DNA from: Microvirga lupini
Lineage (GTDB): Bacteria; Pseudomonadota; Alphaproteobacteria; Rhizobiales; Beijerinckiaceae
NCBI RefSeq assembly: GCF_014191055.1
Contig: NZ_JACHWB010000002.1
Location: forward strand, 496,001 to 560,000
Length of the DNA: 64,000 nucleotides
Reading direction: 5' to 3'
Positions 1 to 8,083 of the stretch are shown one piece after another. The notes beneath the pieces were generated by a model, which was not told where the DNA came from, searched no databases, and was given only the letters and a program-made list of their open reading frames with translations. Made by a program: the position numbers and the translations under genes. Positions within the stretch are counted from its first letter, which is position 1. The number at the start of each line of letters is the position of its first letter.

Positions 1-1405
1 CGATGATGTCGGCAGCCGTCATCTTTAGGTTCTTCGACAGGCTGGCGATCTCGACAGCTTTACCTTTGCCGGAGCCGTCGGCGTCGTAGTAAAGAATGCC
101 CTTGGACCTGTTGTAGACAAGGTAGTCGTTCCCGTCACCGGCCTTGCTGCCGACTTCAAAATACTTGCTGCTCAGCACCCCGGGCTTGCCGATCTTCTTG
201 AAGATGGAATTCTCCAGATGGATGGCGTCGTACCGGACCTTGAAGTCGGAAATCCGATCCAGATTGTTGGTCTTGCTGGGTTTGGTATTGAATACGAACG
301 CATCGCTTCCGGAACCGCCGCTTAAGCTGTCGCTTCCAGTCCCGCCCATGAGGATGTCGTTTCCATAATTTCCCTGCAGGCTGTCCTTGCCGCCATTGCC
401 CTTCAGCGTGTTGGCTGCGGCATTGCCGTAGAGCTTGTCATTGAAGCGTCCACCCATGGCGTTCTCGATCACCACGCCGTTCGCGATCGTATAGCCGCCG
501 GCAACACCGGACTCGCGAGAGATGAACCCACCTGCGTTGCGATCCCCTGCCCTCAAGGTGGCGGCCCGCAGATCGATCTGCACGCCAGCCAATGCATTCG
601 CGGCCGTGATCGTGTCCGTCCCGCCCGCATCCCAGATGCAGAACCACCCCTGCTCATCGGAGAACAGGTTCCATGTCGGCAGGGTGTAGACGTTCCTGCC
701 TGCACCGGTCGCCATGTTCTTTCCGTAGAGGGCCTGAAGGGCCGCGATGTCGAAAGCCCCGAGCCCTGCCTGATTGCCATGGCTCACGTCATAGCCGGCC
801 TTATCCCAGCCGGTGTTGTAGGACATGACCGTCCAGATGCCCTGGTTCAGGCCGTAGCTTCCGGTTGAGGACGCATGGGTAACCCCCGGAAAAGTCGTTC
901 CATCGTCAGCTCCGCCATCGTGGGGGTGCGCCAACCCTAAGCCATGCCCGAGCTCATGCAGCACGGTGTTGAGGCCGTCGCCCCCGAAATGCATGTTGCT
1001 CCAAGACGGGGTGGAAGGATCGAAGTATCCCCACACCTGGTTGCTATTCGGAAGTTCGTGGACTCCAAGGGCGTCAAAGCCAAGGGCGGTCTTCCACCAG
1101 ACGATATCCGCCTTGCCCACTGAATCGACGAGTTCGAACCTGAGGCCGCAGACGCTCCCGAAAACAGCGGCGGCGTAATCGAAGACGTCCTTTTCCGCGA
1201 GGGTCCAGTTTTCTGCCTGAAACCCACTTGTCAGGATCTCGCTTGCGCCATGTCGAGCGCTGGCTGCATTGAAGTCGCCGCTCTGGCCGAAATAGACCTT
1301 GATCGGCTCGGAGGTCGTGTCCCAAGCTTTTCCGCCCCAGATCAGGGAATCAACAAACACATTCCCATAACCGGCGCCCGGCACAGCATTTCGGATCGTC
1401 GCCAT
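1..1405 (-). CDS. Serralysin-type (M10) secreted zinc metalloprotease with RTX repeats, cut by window edge
   Basis: Reading leftward from an ATG at 1405, with GGAGG 5-9 bases upstream, the frame stays open for 468 codons to the window edge. It has the metzincin zinc site HELGHGLGLAHP (H150, E151, H154, H160) and a Met-turn VMSYN near residue 195. A run of glycine/aspartate nonapeptides follows (NGGKDSLQG, YGNDILMGG, GSGSDSLSGG, about residues 330-375). The last 90 residues resemble the C-terminus of the RTX protein at 8084-9187, so the stop is probably only a few codons beyond the edge. There is no N-terminal signal peptide, as expected for calcium-binding proteases exported by a type I (ABC/MFP/TolC) system through a C-terminal signal. 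No such exporter is in the window. The family assignment is firm; the substrate is unknown. Confidence 0.9.
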   Translation of the reverse strand, partial: MATIRNAVPGAGYGNVFVDSLIWGGKAWDTTSEPIKVYFGQSGDFNAASARHGASEILTSGFQAENWTLAEKDVFDYAAAVFGSVCGLRFELVDSVGKADIVWWKTALGFDALGVHELPNSNQVWGYFDPSTPSWSNMHFGGDGLNTVLHELGHGLGLAHPHDGGADDGTTFPGVTHASSTGSYGLNQGIWTVMSYNTGWDKAGYDVSHGNQAGLGAFDIAALQALYGKNMATGAGRNVYTLPTWNLFSDEQGWFCIWDAGGTDTITAANALAGVQIDLRAATLRAGDRNAGGFISRESGVAGGYTIANGVVIENAMGGRFNDKLYGNAAANTLKGNGGKDSLQGNYGNDILMGGTGSDSLSGGSGSDAFVFNTKPSKTNNLDRISDFKVRYDAIHLENSIFKKIGKPGVLSSKYFEVGSKAGDGNDYLVYNRSKGILYYDADGSGKGKAVEIASLSKNLKMTAADII

Positions 1406-1429
1406 CGTTCCTCCGTCTTGAGACCGCGA

Positions 1430-1557
1430 GCGCATCGTGCGGACCCAGCGGGTCGAGCCAGCGAGAACCGGATCCGTTTCTTCCGCACGATGCGCAGCTT
1501 AAAGCAGAGGCATCAGATGGGTCCCAAAAGTGCAAGTCCCCTTTTGGGTCCGATGCT
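1430..1557. repeat. Mosaic palindromic intergenic repeat, copy A (both modules)
   Basis: Two palindromic modules lie between the SleB gene and the protease gene. Positions 1430-1443 (GCGCATCGTGCGGA) and 1482-1495 are a perfect 14-bp inverted repeat enclosing AACCGGATCC. Positions 1510-1557 form a second hairpin with arms around CCCAAAAG and CTTTTGGG, bounded by GCATC and GATGC. The same modules recur at 52738-52784 (one) and 56720-56829 (both, in the opposite order). Confidence 0.85.
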
Positions 1558-1625
1558 TGCTCCTCAAGCTTTTACCTCTCTCTGACGTTTCTCCCAGTGC
1601 CGAAACGCACGGACGAGGAATTTTA

Positions 1626-2888
1626 TCAGGTCTGACCGGGCTTGAGCTTGTAGAAGATGTGCCGGCCGATCACGTCCATCTTCTTCAGGCGGCGCGACCA
1701 GGAGGGACGGACGTAGTCCGCATGGTAATGGGTGGCGCCGCCCACATCGGCCAGGTAGGTCTTGCCTTCGAGCACGGCGCTCGCAACCTGCTTGGCGCGC
1801 TCCCAGGATTCGGAATCGCGGATGCGCAGGGATTTGCCTTCGCAGGCGAAGGTGAACTGGCAGGCAAGATGGCGGTGGCGGTTCTGGTAGACCACACCGC
1901 AGATGGATGAGGGATAAAGCCCGCTCTTCACCCGATTCAGCACCACCTGAGCGACGGCGGCTTGTCCTTCGACGGGCTCGCTGCGGGCCTCGAAATACAC
2001 GGCCTCGGCCAGGCAGCGCTGCTCCTTGCTCGTGTTGTCGGGATCGATCAGGTCGGCATAGCGCGGGCGGTCGGGGTCATCGCTCTTCGGCAGGATGGTC
2101 ATTTCGCCCCGGTCGAGACGCGGCGATTGAAGGGACACGGGGGCGGCGGCGATCTCGATCGGTGTCGAATCCACCGGCGCCGGCGTTGCCGACGACAAGG
2201 TGACGGCGCGCTTCACCATCGGGGTGGTCGGGCTTGCCGAGGCGCCGGTCGAGCCTGCCGCTGCGGCAGCCGGCGACTGCACCGAGGTGGCCTGCCGGGT
2301 CGTGGTGTATTCCGGCGCCTGCCAGGGCTCGAACGCCTGTTCCATGTCGAACTCTTCGAGCTGCCCTTCCATGAGGACGGTGGGCGGCAGGAGATTCTCG
2401 TCCCGGCTGTAGAGCAGACGGGCGCTGCCGACCTGATTGAGAACCGGGCGCAGCTGCTTGGCCCGCCTGGAGAGCGTCGCGTGCGGAGGAATCAACGGGT
2501 TGCTCTTCAGGGAGCGGTCGATGACTGCATCGGGACCTGCATCGGCCTTGCGCTCCGCCTTGAGGGGCTCGGAATCGGCCATGTCGTCCGGCAGATCGTA
2601 GCGCGGTAGAGTGCGGAGGATATCGCGCTCGACCCCGAGCCTGCCCCCGGCGATGGAGGCGCCGGTCGGCGGCACGAGGGCGGTATCGACGAGGCGGGCG
2701 GTCGTGCTGCGCGGGGCAAAGCTCACGCCGGAATGGAGGTCGTTGCTGGCCGATGCCGTGAACGAGATCAGCAGACCGGTCGCCAGCGCCCAGGGAGCCG
2801 TGGTGGCGCAGATCCATTTCACCCGAGATCGACGATACGGAAGACGCACGCGCAACACCCTGCAAAAACTCTTGAACATCCGGAGCAT
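1626..2888 (-). CDS. SleB-like cell wall hydrolase
   Basis: A 420-residue protein with an N-terminal hydrophobic anchor (about residues 26-48), a long low-complexity Pro/Ala/Ser/Thr stretch (about 190-280) and a C-terminal Hydrolase_2 domain (about 285-415). The domain opens with the family motif AEAVYFEARSEP, continues VAQVVLNRV, and includes ATHYHADYV. Domains of this type cleave peptidoglycan. The anchor and linker fit a periplasmic or inner-membrane-tethered enzyme in cell-wall remodelling. In a non-spore-former this is not a germination protein, so I avoid the name sleB. It is transcribed towards the protease gene but is separated from it by 220 bases of repeats and probably belongs to its own unit. 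Confidence 0.85.
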   Translation of the reverse strand: MLRMFKSFCRVLRVRLPYRRSRVKWICATTAPWALATGLLISFTASASNDLHSGVSFAPRSTTARLVDTALVPPTGASIAGGRLGVERDILRTLPRYDLPDDMADSEPLKAERKADAGPDAVIDRSLKSNPLIPPHATLSRRAKQLRPVLNQVGSARLLYSRDENLLPPTVLMEGQLEEFDMEQAFEPWQAPEYTTTRQATSVQSPAAAAAGSTGASASPTTPMVKRAVTLSSATPAPVDSTPIEIAAAPVSLQSPRLDRGEMTILPKSDDPDRPRYADLIDPDNTSKEQRCLAEAVYFEARSEPVEGQAAVAQVVLNRVKSGLYPSSICGVVYQNRHRHLACQFTFACEGKSLRIRDSESWERAKQVASAVLEGKTYLADVGGATHYHADYVRPSWSRRLKKMDVIGRHIFYKLKPGQT

Positions 2889-2959
2889 CCAGCAGGAGAG
2901 CTCCGGTGGTTAAAGTTATCGCGGGTTAAGGTTGATGGGTGGTTAAGGGAGCAAGAGTC

Positions 2960-3808
2960 CTACTGCGCGGCACCTGCGGCAGGCTGCCGCCTCTCGGCTA
3001 GGCGCCGCAAGGCATTCGTGGTTTCCGGATCGGCCGGGAAAAAAGCTTCGATGGCGAGTTCCGACAGGGTCACGTCCACCGGCGTGCCGAAGATCGTGGT
3101 GGTGCTGAAGAGGGTCAGCACGCCCTCCTCCGTGGCGAGCTGCAGGGGCACGACAATGCCGGCATAGTCATGCGCCGCCCTGGGCGCACGTGCCGCCGCA
3201 TCGGGCGTAGGATAGGCGCGCAGTTCCTCGATCAGGGCGGCGAGCGTTGCATCGCCGGTCGCGTCCACCTGCCGGTGCAGACGATGGACCAGATGATTGC
3301 GCCACTCGGTGAAGTTCACGATGCGGCGCGCGAGCCCCGCCGGATGGACGCTCAGGCGCAGCACGTTCACCAGTGGCCTCATGAGGACCGGATCCACATC
3401 GCCGATGAGCGAGACAAGCGCATCGTTGGCCGAAATGAGCGACCAGTGCCGGTCGACGGCGAGCGCCGGATAAGGATCGTGCCCTCTCAGGACGAGATCG
3501 ACAGCCTGACGCATGCTCGCCAGCGCCGGATCATCGAGCGAACGCTGAGAGTAAACGGGTGCGAAGCCTGCCGAGACCAGCATGATATTGCGCTCCCGCA
3601 AGGGCATGTCGAGTTTCTCCGCCAGCAGCAGCACCATCTCGCGGCTCGGCTGCGAGCGCCCCGTCTCGAGGAAGCTCAGATGCCGCGTGGAGATCTCGGC
3701 TTCGAGCGCGAGATCCATCTGGCTCATGCGCCGGCGCTGGCGCCATTCACGAAGATAATCGCCAACAGGGAGGATGCTGTTCACGGATTGGGTGCTCGCG
3801 GTTGTCAT
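2960..3808 (-). CDS. XRE-family regulator with MmyB-like ligand-binding domain
   Basis: The 282-residue product begins with a helix-turn-helix (about residues 15-70; REWRQRRRMSQMDLALEAEI then STRHLSFLETGRSQPS) and continues into the conserved C-terminal domain of MmyB-type regulators (DPYPALAVDRHW, RHLVHR-like segment NHLVHRLHRQ). I start it at the ATG at 3808; the frame runs open to 3922, but the extra residues do not look like this family. Regulators of this class often control a divergent neighbour, here the small membrane protein at 3934, and the 125 bases between them would hold both promoters. The ligand is unknown. Confidence 0.85.
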   Translation of the reverse strand: MTTASTQSVNSILPVGDYLREWRQRRRMSQMDLALEAEISTRHLSFLETGRSQPSREMVLLLAEKLDMPLRERNIMLVSAGFAPVYSQRSLDDPALASMRQAVDLVLRGHDPYPALAVDRHWSLISANDALVSLIGDVDPVLMRPLVNVLRLSVHPAGLARRIVNFTEWRNHLVHRLHRQVDATGDATLAALIEELRAYPTPDAAARAPRAAHDYAGIVVPLQLATEEGVLTLFSTTTIFGTPVDVTLSELAIEAFFPADPETTNALRRLAERRQPAAGAAQ

Positions 3809-3933
3809 GAGCGGACCATAACCCGGCACTGGCGGATCTTCCATGACCTCCGAGGTAATCGACCGCGTTCCCGGCTTCCGCAATCCTGCAATCACGGTTG
3901 AGACGTTCAGCCGACGAACCACAGGAGACAGCC

Positions 3934-4335
3934 ATGATGAACATCCACTCCTCCCCGCTTCTTCGCCAGGCTCTCGTGGCCGATGCCACCACCAGCGCCG
4001 CCTTCGGCCTGCTGATGCTGATCGGCGCCGGACCGTTGAGCGGCGTGCTCGGCCTGCCGGAGATGCTGCTGCGCATCGCAGGCTTGGCTCTCCTGCCCTA
4101 TGCGGGCTTCATCGGCTGGCTCGGCATACGTGAGACGATCAGCAAGCCCATCGCCTGGGCGGTGGTGCTGGGCAACGCGCTCTGGGTCGCCGACAGCATC
4201 CTGCTCCTCGCAAGCGGGTGGGTTGCGCCGACAAGCGCGGGCTATGCCTTTGTGGTCGGCCAGGCGCTGGTGGTGCTGATGTATGCGGAATTCCAGTATG
4301 TCGGACTGCGGCGCTCGCAGGAAGCGGTGGCTTAA
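3934..4335 (+). CDS. Small four-helix membrane protein of unknown function
   Basis: A 133-residue protein that is almost entirely hydrophobic, with four predicted membrane segments at about residues 18-38, 44-64, 75-95 and 101-122. The start at 3934 is preceded by CAGGAGACAGCC, a good ribosome-binding site; an upstream in-frame ATG at 3898 lacks one. I do not recognise catalytic residues. It is divergent from an MmyB-like regulator, the best clue to control. Its end faces the GFA gene across a 38-base hairpin. Confidence 0.75.
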   Translation: MMNIHSSPLLRQALVADATTSAAFGLLMLIGAGPLSGVLGLPEMLLRIAGLALLPYAGFIGWLGIRETISKPIAWAVVLGNALWVADSILLLASGWVAPTSAGYAFVVGQALVVLMYAEFQYVGLRRSQEAVA

Positions 4336-4351
4336 CGACTAATCGCCTGAC

Positions 4352-4389
4352 CTGTCATTCCGGACGCCGCAGGCGATCCGGGATGACAG
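4352..4389. terminator. Convergent hairpin of the GTCATYCCGG type
   Basis: CTGTCATTCCGGA (4352-4364) pairs with TCCGGGATGACAG (4377-4389), around a 12-base loop. It sits between two convergent genes, so it may act as a bidirectional terminator. It shares its GTCATNCCGG ends with the longer elements at 13367-13466 and 22251-22348, which suggests a dispersed repeat family. It has no T-tract. Confidence 0.6.
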
Positions 4390-4395
4390 CGTGAG

Positions 4396-4752
4396 CTAAC
4401 CCCTCGCATCCCGCCCGTTGAACGGGATCGGCTTGATGTCCGACAGTTCCACATTCTCCAGGCAGCGCACGTTGATCGCGGCCGTCGCCTCGCCGGTCGG
4501 CTGCTTGCCTTCGCCGAAGGTCGACGTACCGCAGGTGGAGCAGAAGCGGTGCTGGATCGTGTGGGTGTTGAAGGTGTAGGTGGCGAGATCCTCCTCGCCA
4601 CGGATCACGTTCAGTGCGCTGCGCGGCACGAAGGTCAACAGATAGCCCTTGCGCCGGCAGATGGAGCAGTTGCACTCGATCACCTGCGCAAGATCCGTCT
4701 CGACCTCGTACGCGACCTTGCCGCAATGGCATGAGCCCTTGTGAAGCGCCAT
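4396..4752 (-). CDS. GFA/CENP-V-family zinc-binding protein
   Basis: A 118-residue single-domain protein of the glutathione-dependent formaldehyde-activating (GFA) superfamily. The zinc ligands are all present: CHC at 8-10, CNCSIC at 27-32 and CSTC at 71-74. Most members of this fold have no proven formaldehyde activity, so I name only the family. It ends opposite the small membrane protein gene across a hairpin. It starts 19 bases beyond the end of the membrane protein gene at 4772-5050 and may be the last gene of the ppdK transcript. Confidence 0.85.
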   Translation of the reverse strand: MALHKGSCHCGKVAYEVETDLAQVIECNCSICRRKGYLLTFVPRSALNVIRGEEDLATYTFNTHTIQHRFCSTCGTSTFGEGKQPTGEATAAINVRCLENVELSDIKPIPFNGRDARG

Positions 4753-4771
4753 TCTTCCCCCCCGTATTTCT

Positions 4772-5050
4772 TTATTGTGCCATAGCGACCATTGCGGTGA
4801 CGATCAGGCCCGCACCGAGCACGGCCACGAAGCGGTCGCCCATGGTGAGCGGCTCCGCCCTGCCCTGCGCGGCCATCTGGCCGATGATCAGGTCGAGCGC
4901 CAGCGACACGGCGAACGGCCAGGCGGCCGGCGGCACGGCCAGTTCCTGCAGATGCGGCTGCCGTGCCGTGATGAGGCCGATCACGATGCCGGAGACCAGC
5001 ACCGCGACGATGTAAAGCAAGCGCCCGCGCGACAGAGCCATTGGTTTCAC
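4772..5050 (-). CDS. Small membrane protein overlapping the end of ppdK
   Basis: A 92-residue protein with two or three hydrophobic segments (about residues 10-28, 44-60 and 74-91) and no recognised domain. The longest reading starts at a GTG at 5050, which overlaps the ppdK stop as GTGA; an ATG at 5041 would give a protein three residues shorter. The overlap implies translational coupling to pyruvate phosphate dikinase. Nothing else ties it to that enzyme, and its function is unknown. Confidence 0.65.
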   Translation of the reverse strand: MKPMALSRGRLLYIVAVLVSGIVIGLITARQPHLQELAVPPAAWPFAVSLALDLIIGQMAAQGRAEPLTMGDRFVAVLGAGLIVTAMVAMAQ

Positions 5051-7725
5051 GCCTGGCTCGCGGCTTTGGCCCCGAGCGCCGCCTGCGCGGCGGCCAGACG
5101 CGCGATCGGCACGCGGTAGGGCGAGCAGGATACGTAATCGAGCCCCGTCGTCTCGCAGAAGTGGATCGACGCCGGATCGCCACCATGCTCACCGCAGATT
5201 CCAAGCTTGATGGTCTGTCTCGTCTGCTTGCCGCGCTCCACGGCGAGCTTTACCAGTTCGCCCACGCCTTCCTGGTCGATGGTCACGAACGGGTCGGCGG
5301 GCAGCAGGCCCTTCTGGGTGTAGGGCCCGAGGAACGAGGCAGCGTCGTCGCGCGAGATGCCGAGCGTGGTCTGCGTCAGATCGTTGGTGCCGAAGGAGAA
5401 GAACTCCGCCGATTCCGCAATCTCGCCGGCGCGCAGGGCCGCGCGGGGCAGCTCGATCATGGTGCCCACCTGATACTCGATGGCGACGCCACTTTCCGCC
5501 TTCACGGCTTCCGCCATGGCGACGATGCGGTCCTTCACCAGATCGAGCTCCGGCTTCGTCATCACGAGCGGGACCATGATCTCGGGCACGACGGGCTGAC
5601 CGGTCGTGCGGCCTGCCTCCACCGCCGCCTCGAAGATGGCGCGAGCCTGCATCTCGGCGATCTCGGGGTAGGCCACCGCCAGGCGGCATCCGCGGAAGCC
5701 GAGCATCGGGTTGAACTCATGCAGCTCGCGGGCGCGGTGCCTGAGCTTGTCGACGGATGCATTCATGGCCTTCGCCACCTCCTGCATCTCCTCTTCCGAA
5801 TGCGGCAGGAACTCGTGCAGCGGCGGATCGAGCAGGCGGATCGTGACAGGCAAGCCGCTCATGATCGAAAACAGCTCGGCAAAGTCCTTGCGCTGCATCG
5901 GCAGCAGCTTGGAGAGCGCCGCGCGGCGTCCCGCCTCGTCGTCGGAGAGGATCATCTCGCGCACCGCCACGATGCGGTCGCCCTCGAAGAACATGTGCTC
6001 CGTGCGGCACAGGCCGATGCCCTCCGCGCCAAACGAGCGCGCGGTCTTGGCGTCGAGGGGTGTCTCCGCATTGGCCCGCACCTTCATGCGGCGCACCTTG
6101 TCGGCCCAGCCCATGAGGGTCGCGAACTCGCCCGACAGCTCCGGCTCCAGCATCTTCACCTGGCCCAGCAGCACCTGGCCGTTGGAGCCGTCGATGGTCA
6201 GCACATCGCCCTTCTTCAGGGTCTGGCCGGCGACCGTCAGCGTCTGTGCGGCGTAATCCACGCGGATCGAGCCGGCACCCGACACGCAGGGCTTGCCCAT
6301 GCCGCGGGCGACCACCGCCGCGTGCGAGGTCATGCCGCCGCGGGTGGTGAGAATGCCTTCCGCCGCATGCATGCCGTGGATGTCCTCCGGCGAGGTCTCG
6401 ACACGCACGAGGATGACCTTGTGGCCGGCCTTCTTGGCCGCTTCCGCGTCATCCGAGTTGAACACGATCTCGCCCGAGGCCGCGCCCGGCGAGGCCGGCA
6501 GACCGGTGGCCAGGATCTTGCGCTCGGCCTTGGGATCAATGGTAGGATGCAGCAGCTGGTCGAGGGCTGCCGGCTCCACGCGGGTGACCGCCTCTTCCTG
6601 CGTGATGAGGCCCTCGCTCGCCAGCTCCACGGCGATGCGCAGTGCCGCTTTCGCCGTGCGCTTGCCGTTACGGGTCTGGAGCATCCAGAGCTTGCCGGTC
6701 TCCACCGTGAATTCCATGTCCTGCATGTCACGGTAGTGCTTCTCGAGGATGCCGTAGATGCGGCACAGCTCCTTGTAGGCATCCGGCATCGCCCGCTCCA
6801 TGGAGGGCTTGTCGGAGCCCGAGGCAATGCGCGCCTTTTCGGTGATATCCTGCGGCGTGCGGATGCCCGCCACCACGTCCTCGCCCTGGGCGTTGATGAG
6901 GAACTCGCCATAGAGCTCGCTCTCGCCCGTGGAGGGATTGCGGGTGAAGGCCACGCCGGTGGCCGAGGTCTCGCCCATGTTGCCGAACACCATAGCCTGC
7001 ACGTTCACCGCCGTGCCCCAGCTTGCCGGGATGGCGTGCAACTCGCGGTACTTGATGGCGCGGTTGTTCATCCAGGAGCCGAACACGGCCCCGATGGCGC
7101 CCCAGAGCTGCTCCTGCGGCTCCTGCGGGAAGGGCTTTCCCAGCTCCTTCTCGACCAGCGCCTTGTAGCGCGGGAGAATGGCCTTCCAGTCCTGGGCGGT
7201 CATGTCGGTGTCGAGCGAGTAGCCCTTGCGGTCCTTGTACTCGTCGAGGATCTCCTCGAAATGGTGGTGCTCCAGGCCCAGCACCACGTTGGAATACATG
7301 GTGATGAAGCGACGATACGAGTCGTAGGCGAAGCGCTCGTCGCCGGCGCCCTTGGCCAGCGCCTCGACGGTCACGTCGTTGAGGCCGAGGTTCAGCACCG
7401 TGTCCATCATGCCCGGCATGGAGGCCCGGGCGCCGGAACGGACAGAGACCAGAAGCGGGTTCTCGGCATCGCCGAAGGTGCGGCCGGTGAGCCGGCCGAC
7501 ATAGTCCAGAGCCTTCTCGACCTGATCTTTCAACTCCTGCGGATAGGAGCGGTCATGGTCGTAGTAATAGGTGCAGACTTCCGTCGTGATGGTGAAGCCC
7601 GGCGGCACCGGCAGGCCCAGATTGGACATTTCGGCCAGATTGGCGCCCTTGCCGCCCAGCAGGTTCTTCATCCCCGCCTGACCCTCAGCCTTGCCATCCC
7701 CGAAAGTGTAGACCCACTGCGTCAT
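5047..7725 (-). CDS. ppdK: Pyruvate, phosphate dikinase
   Basis: The 892-residue product has the normal length and all three domains. The N-terminal ATP-grasp part carries GGKGANLAEM. The central swivelling domain carries the phosphohistidine motif TRGGMTSHAAVVARGMGKP. The C-terminal PEP/pyruvate barrel carries GLCRTEHMF, SFGTNDLTQTTLG, GICGEHGGDP and the catalytic cysteine in YVSCSPYRVP. It interconverts pyruvate, ATP and phosphate with PEP, AMP and pyrophosphate in the cytosol, linking glycolysis and gluconeogenesis. I start at the ATG at 7725 (family-typical MTQWVYTFGDG), not at an upstream in-frame start. It overlaps the next gene by four bases. Confidence 0.97.
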   Translation of the reverse strand: MTQWVYTFGDGKAEGQAGMKNLLGGKGANLAEMSNLGLPVPPGFTITTEVCTYYYDHDRSYPQELKDQVEKALDYVGRLTGRTFGDAENPLLVSVRSGARASMPGMMDTVLNLGLNDVTVEALAKGAGDERFAYDSYRRFITMYSNVVLGLEHHHFEEILDEYKDRKGYSLDTDMTAQDWKAILPRYKALVEKELGKPFPQEPQEQLWGAIGAVFGSWMNNRAIKYRELHAIPASWGTAVNVQAMVFGNMGETSATGVAFTRNPSTGESELYGEFLINAQGEDVVAGIRTPQDITEKARIASGSDKPSMERAMPDAYKELCRIYGILEKHYRDMQDMEFTVETGKLWMLQTRNGKRTAKAALRIAVELASEGLITQEEAVTRVEPAALDQLLHPTIDPKAERKILATGLPASPGAASGEIVFNSDDAEAAKKAGHKVILVRVETSPEDIHGMHAAEGILTTRGGMTSHAAVVARGMGKPCVSGAGSIRVDYAAQTLTVAGQTLKKGDVLTIDGSNGQVLLGQVKMLEPELSGEFATLMGWADKVRRMKVRANAETPLDAKTARSFGAEGIGLCRTEHMFFEGDRIVAVREMILSDDEAGRRAALSKLLPMQRKDFAELFSIMSGLPVTIRLLDPPLHEFLPHSEEEMQEVAKAMNASVDKLRHRARELHEFNPMLGFRGCRLAVAYPEIAEMQARAIFEAAVEAGRTTGQPVVPEIMVPLVMTKPELDLVKDRIVAMAEAVKAESGVAIEYQVGTMIELPRAALRAGEIAESAEFFSFGTNDLTQTTLGISRDDAASFLGPYTQKGLLPADPFVTIDQEGVGELVKLAVERGKQTRQTIKLGICGEHGGDPASIHFCETTGLDYVSCSPYRVPIARLAAAQAALGAKAASQA

Positions 7726-8083
7726 CACTCGATCCCTTGGCTTAAGAAACACCCTGCTATAGCGCAGGTGTTGGCTTGAAACATGTGGAGCCCAAACGCA
7801 AGCTGAACAGCCAAGGTTCCCTCGTCAATCAAGGGTGGACGAAGTGCCGCCTTTGGCATTACCGGCGCTGCGGCTGTCCGACCATATCATAAGATGAGAG
7901 CCGGCAGGGCTTACCGGCACCATTGCAGGATCGGCCCTGAACAATCCGGTCGGCCGCATGTAACCACAAATATCCGGATGAGGATTTCCAAATAGCTCCC
8001 TGCAGGCCTCGTGAACTCCGCAAGCTTGGAGCACACTCGGCCTTGATCAGGTGTGAAAACTTTGTCTCTATGGGGAGGCCACC
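7726..8083. other. Intergenic region between divergent ppdK and RTX gene
   Basis: This 358-base gap holds the promoters of two divergent genes. Next to the ppdK start, AACACCCTGC (7748-7757) and GCGCAGGTGTT (7762-7772) form an imperfect hairpin around TATA, which could be an operator or leader structure. A clear ribosome-binding site (GGGGAGG) lies just before the GTG of the RTX gene. I see no further gene. Confidence 0.5.

Noticed and set aside
5041..7779. Long open frame of about 900 codons on the plus strand opposite ppdK
   Set aside because: Antisense shadow of a high-GC coding gene; its product is His/Arg/Gly-rich without family features, while the minus-strand frame is a complete dikinase.
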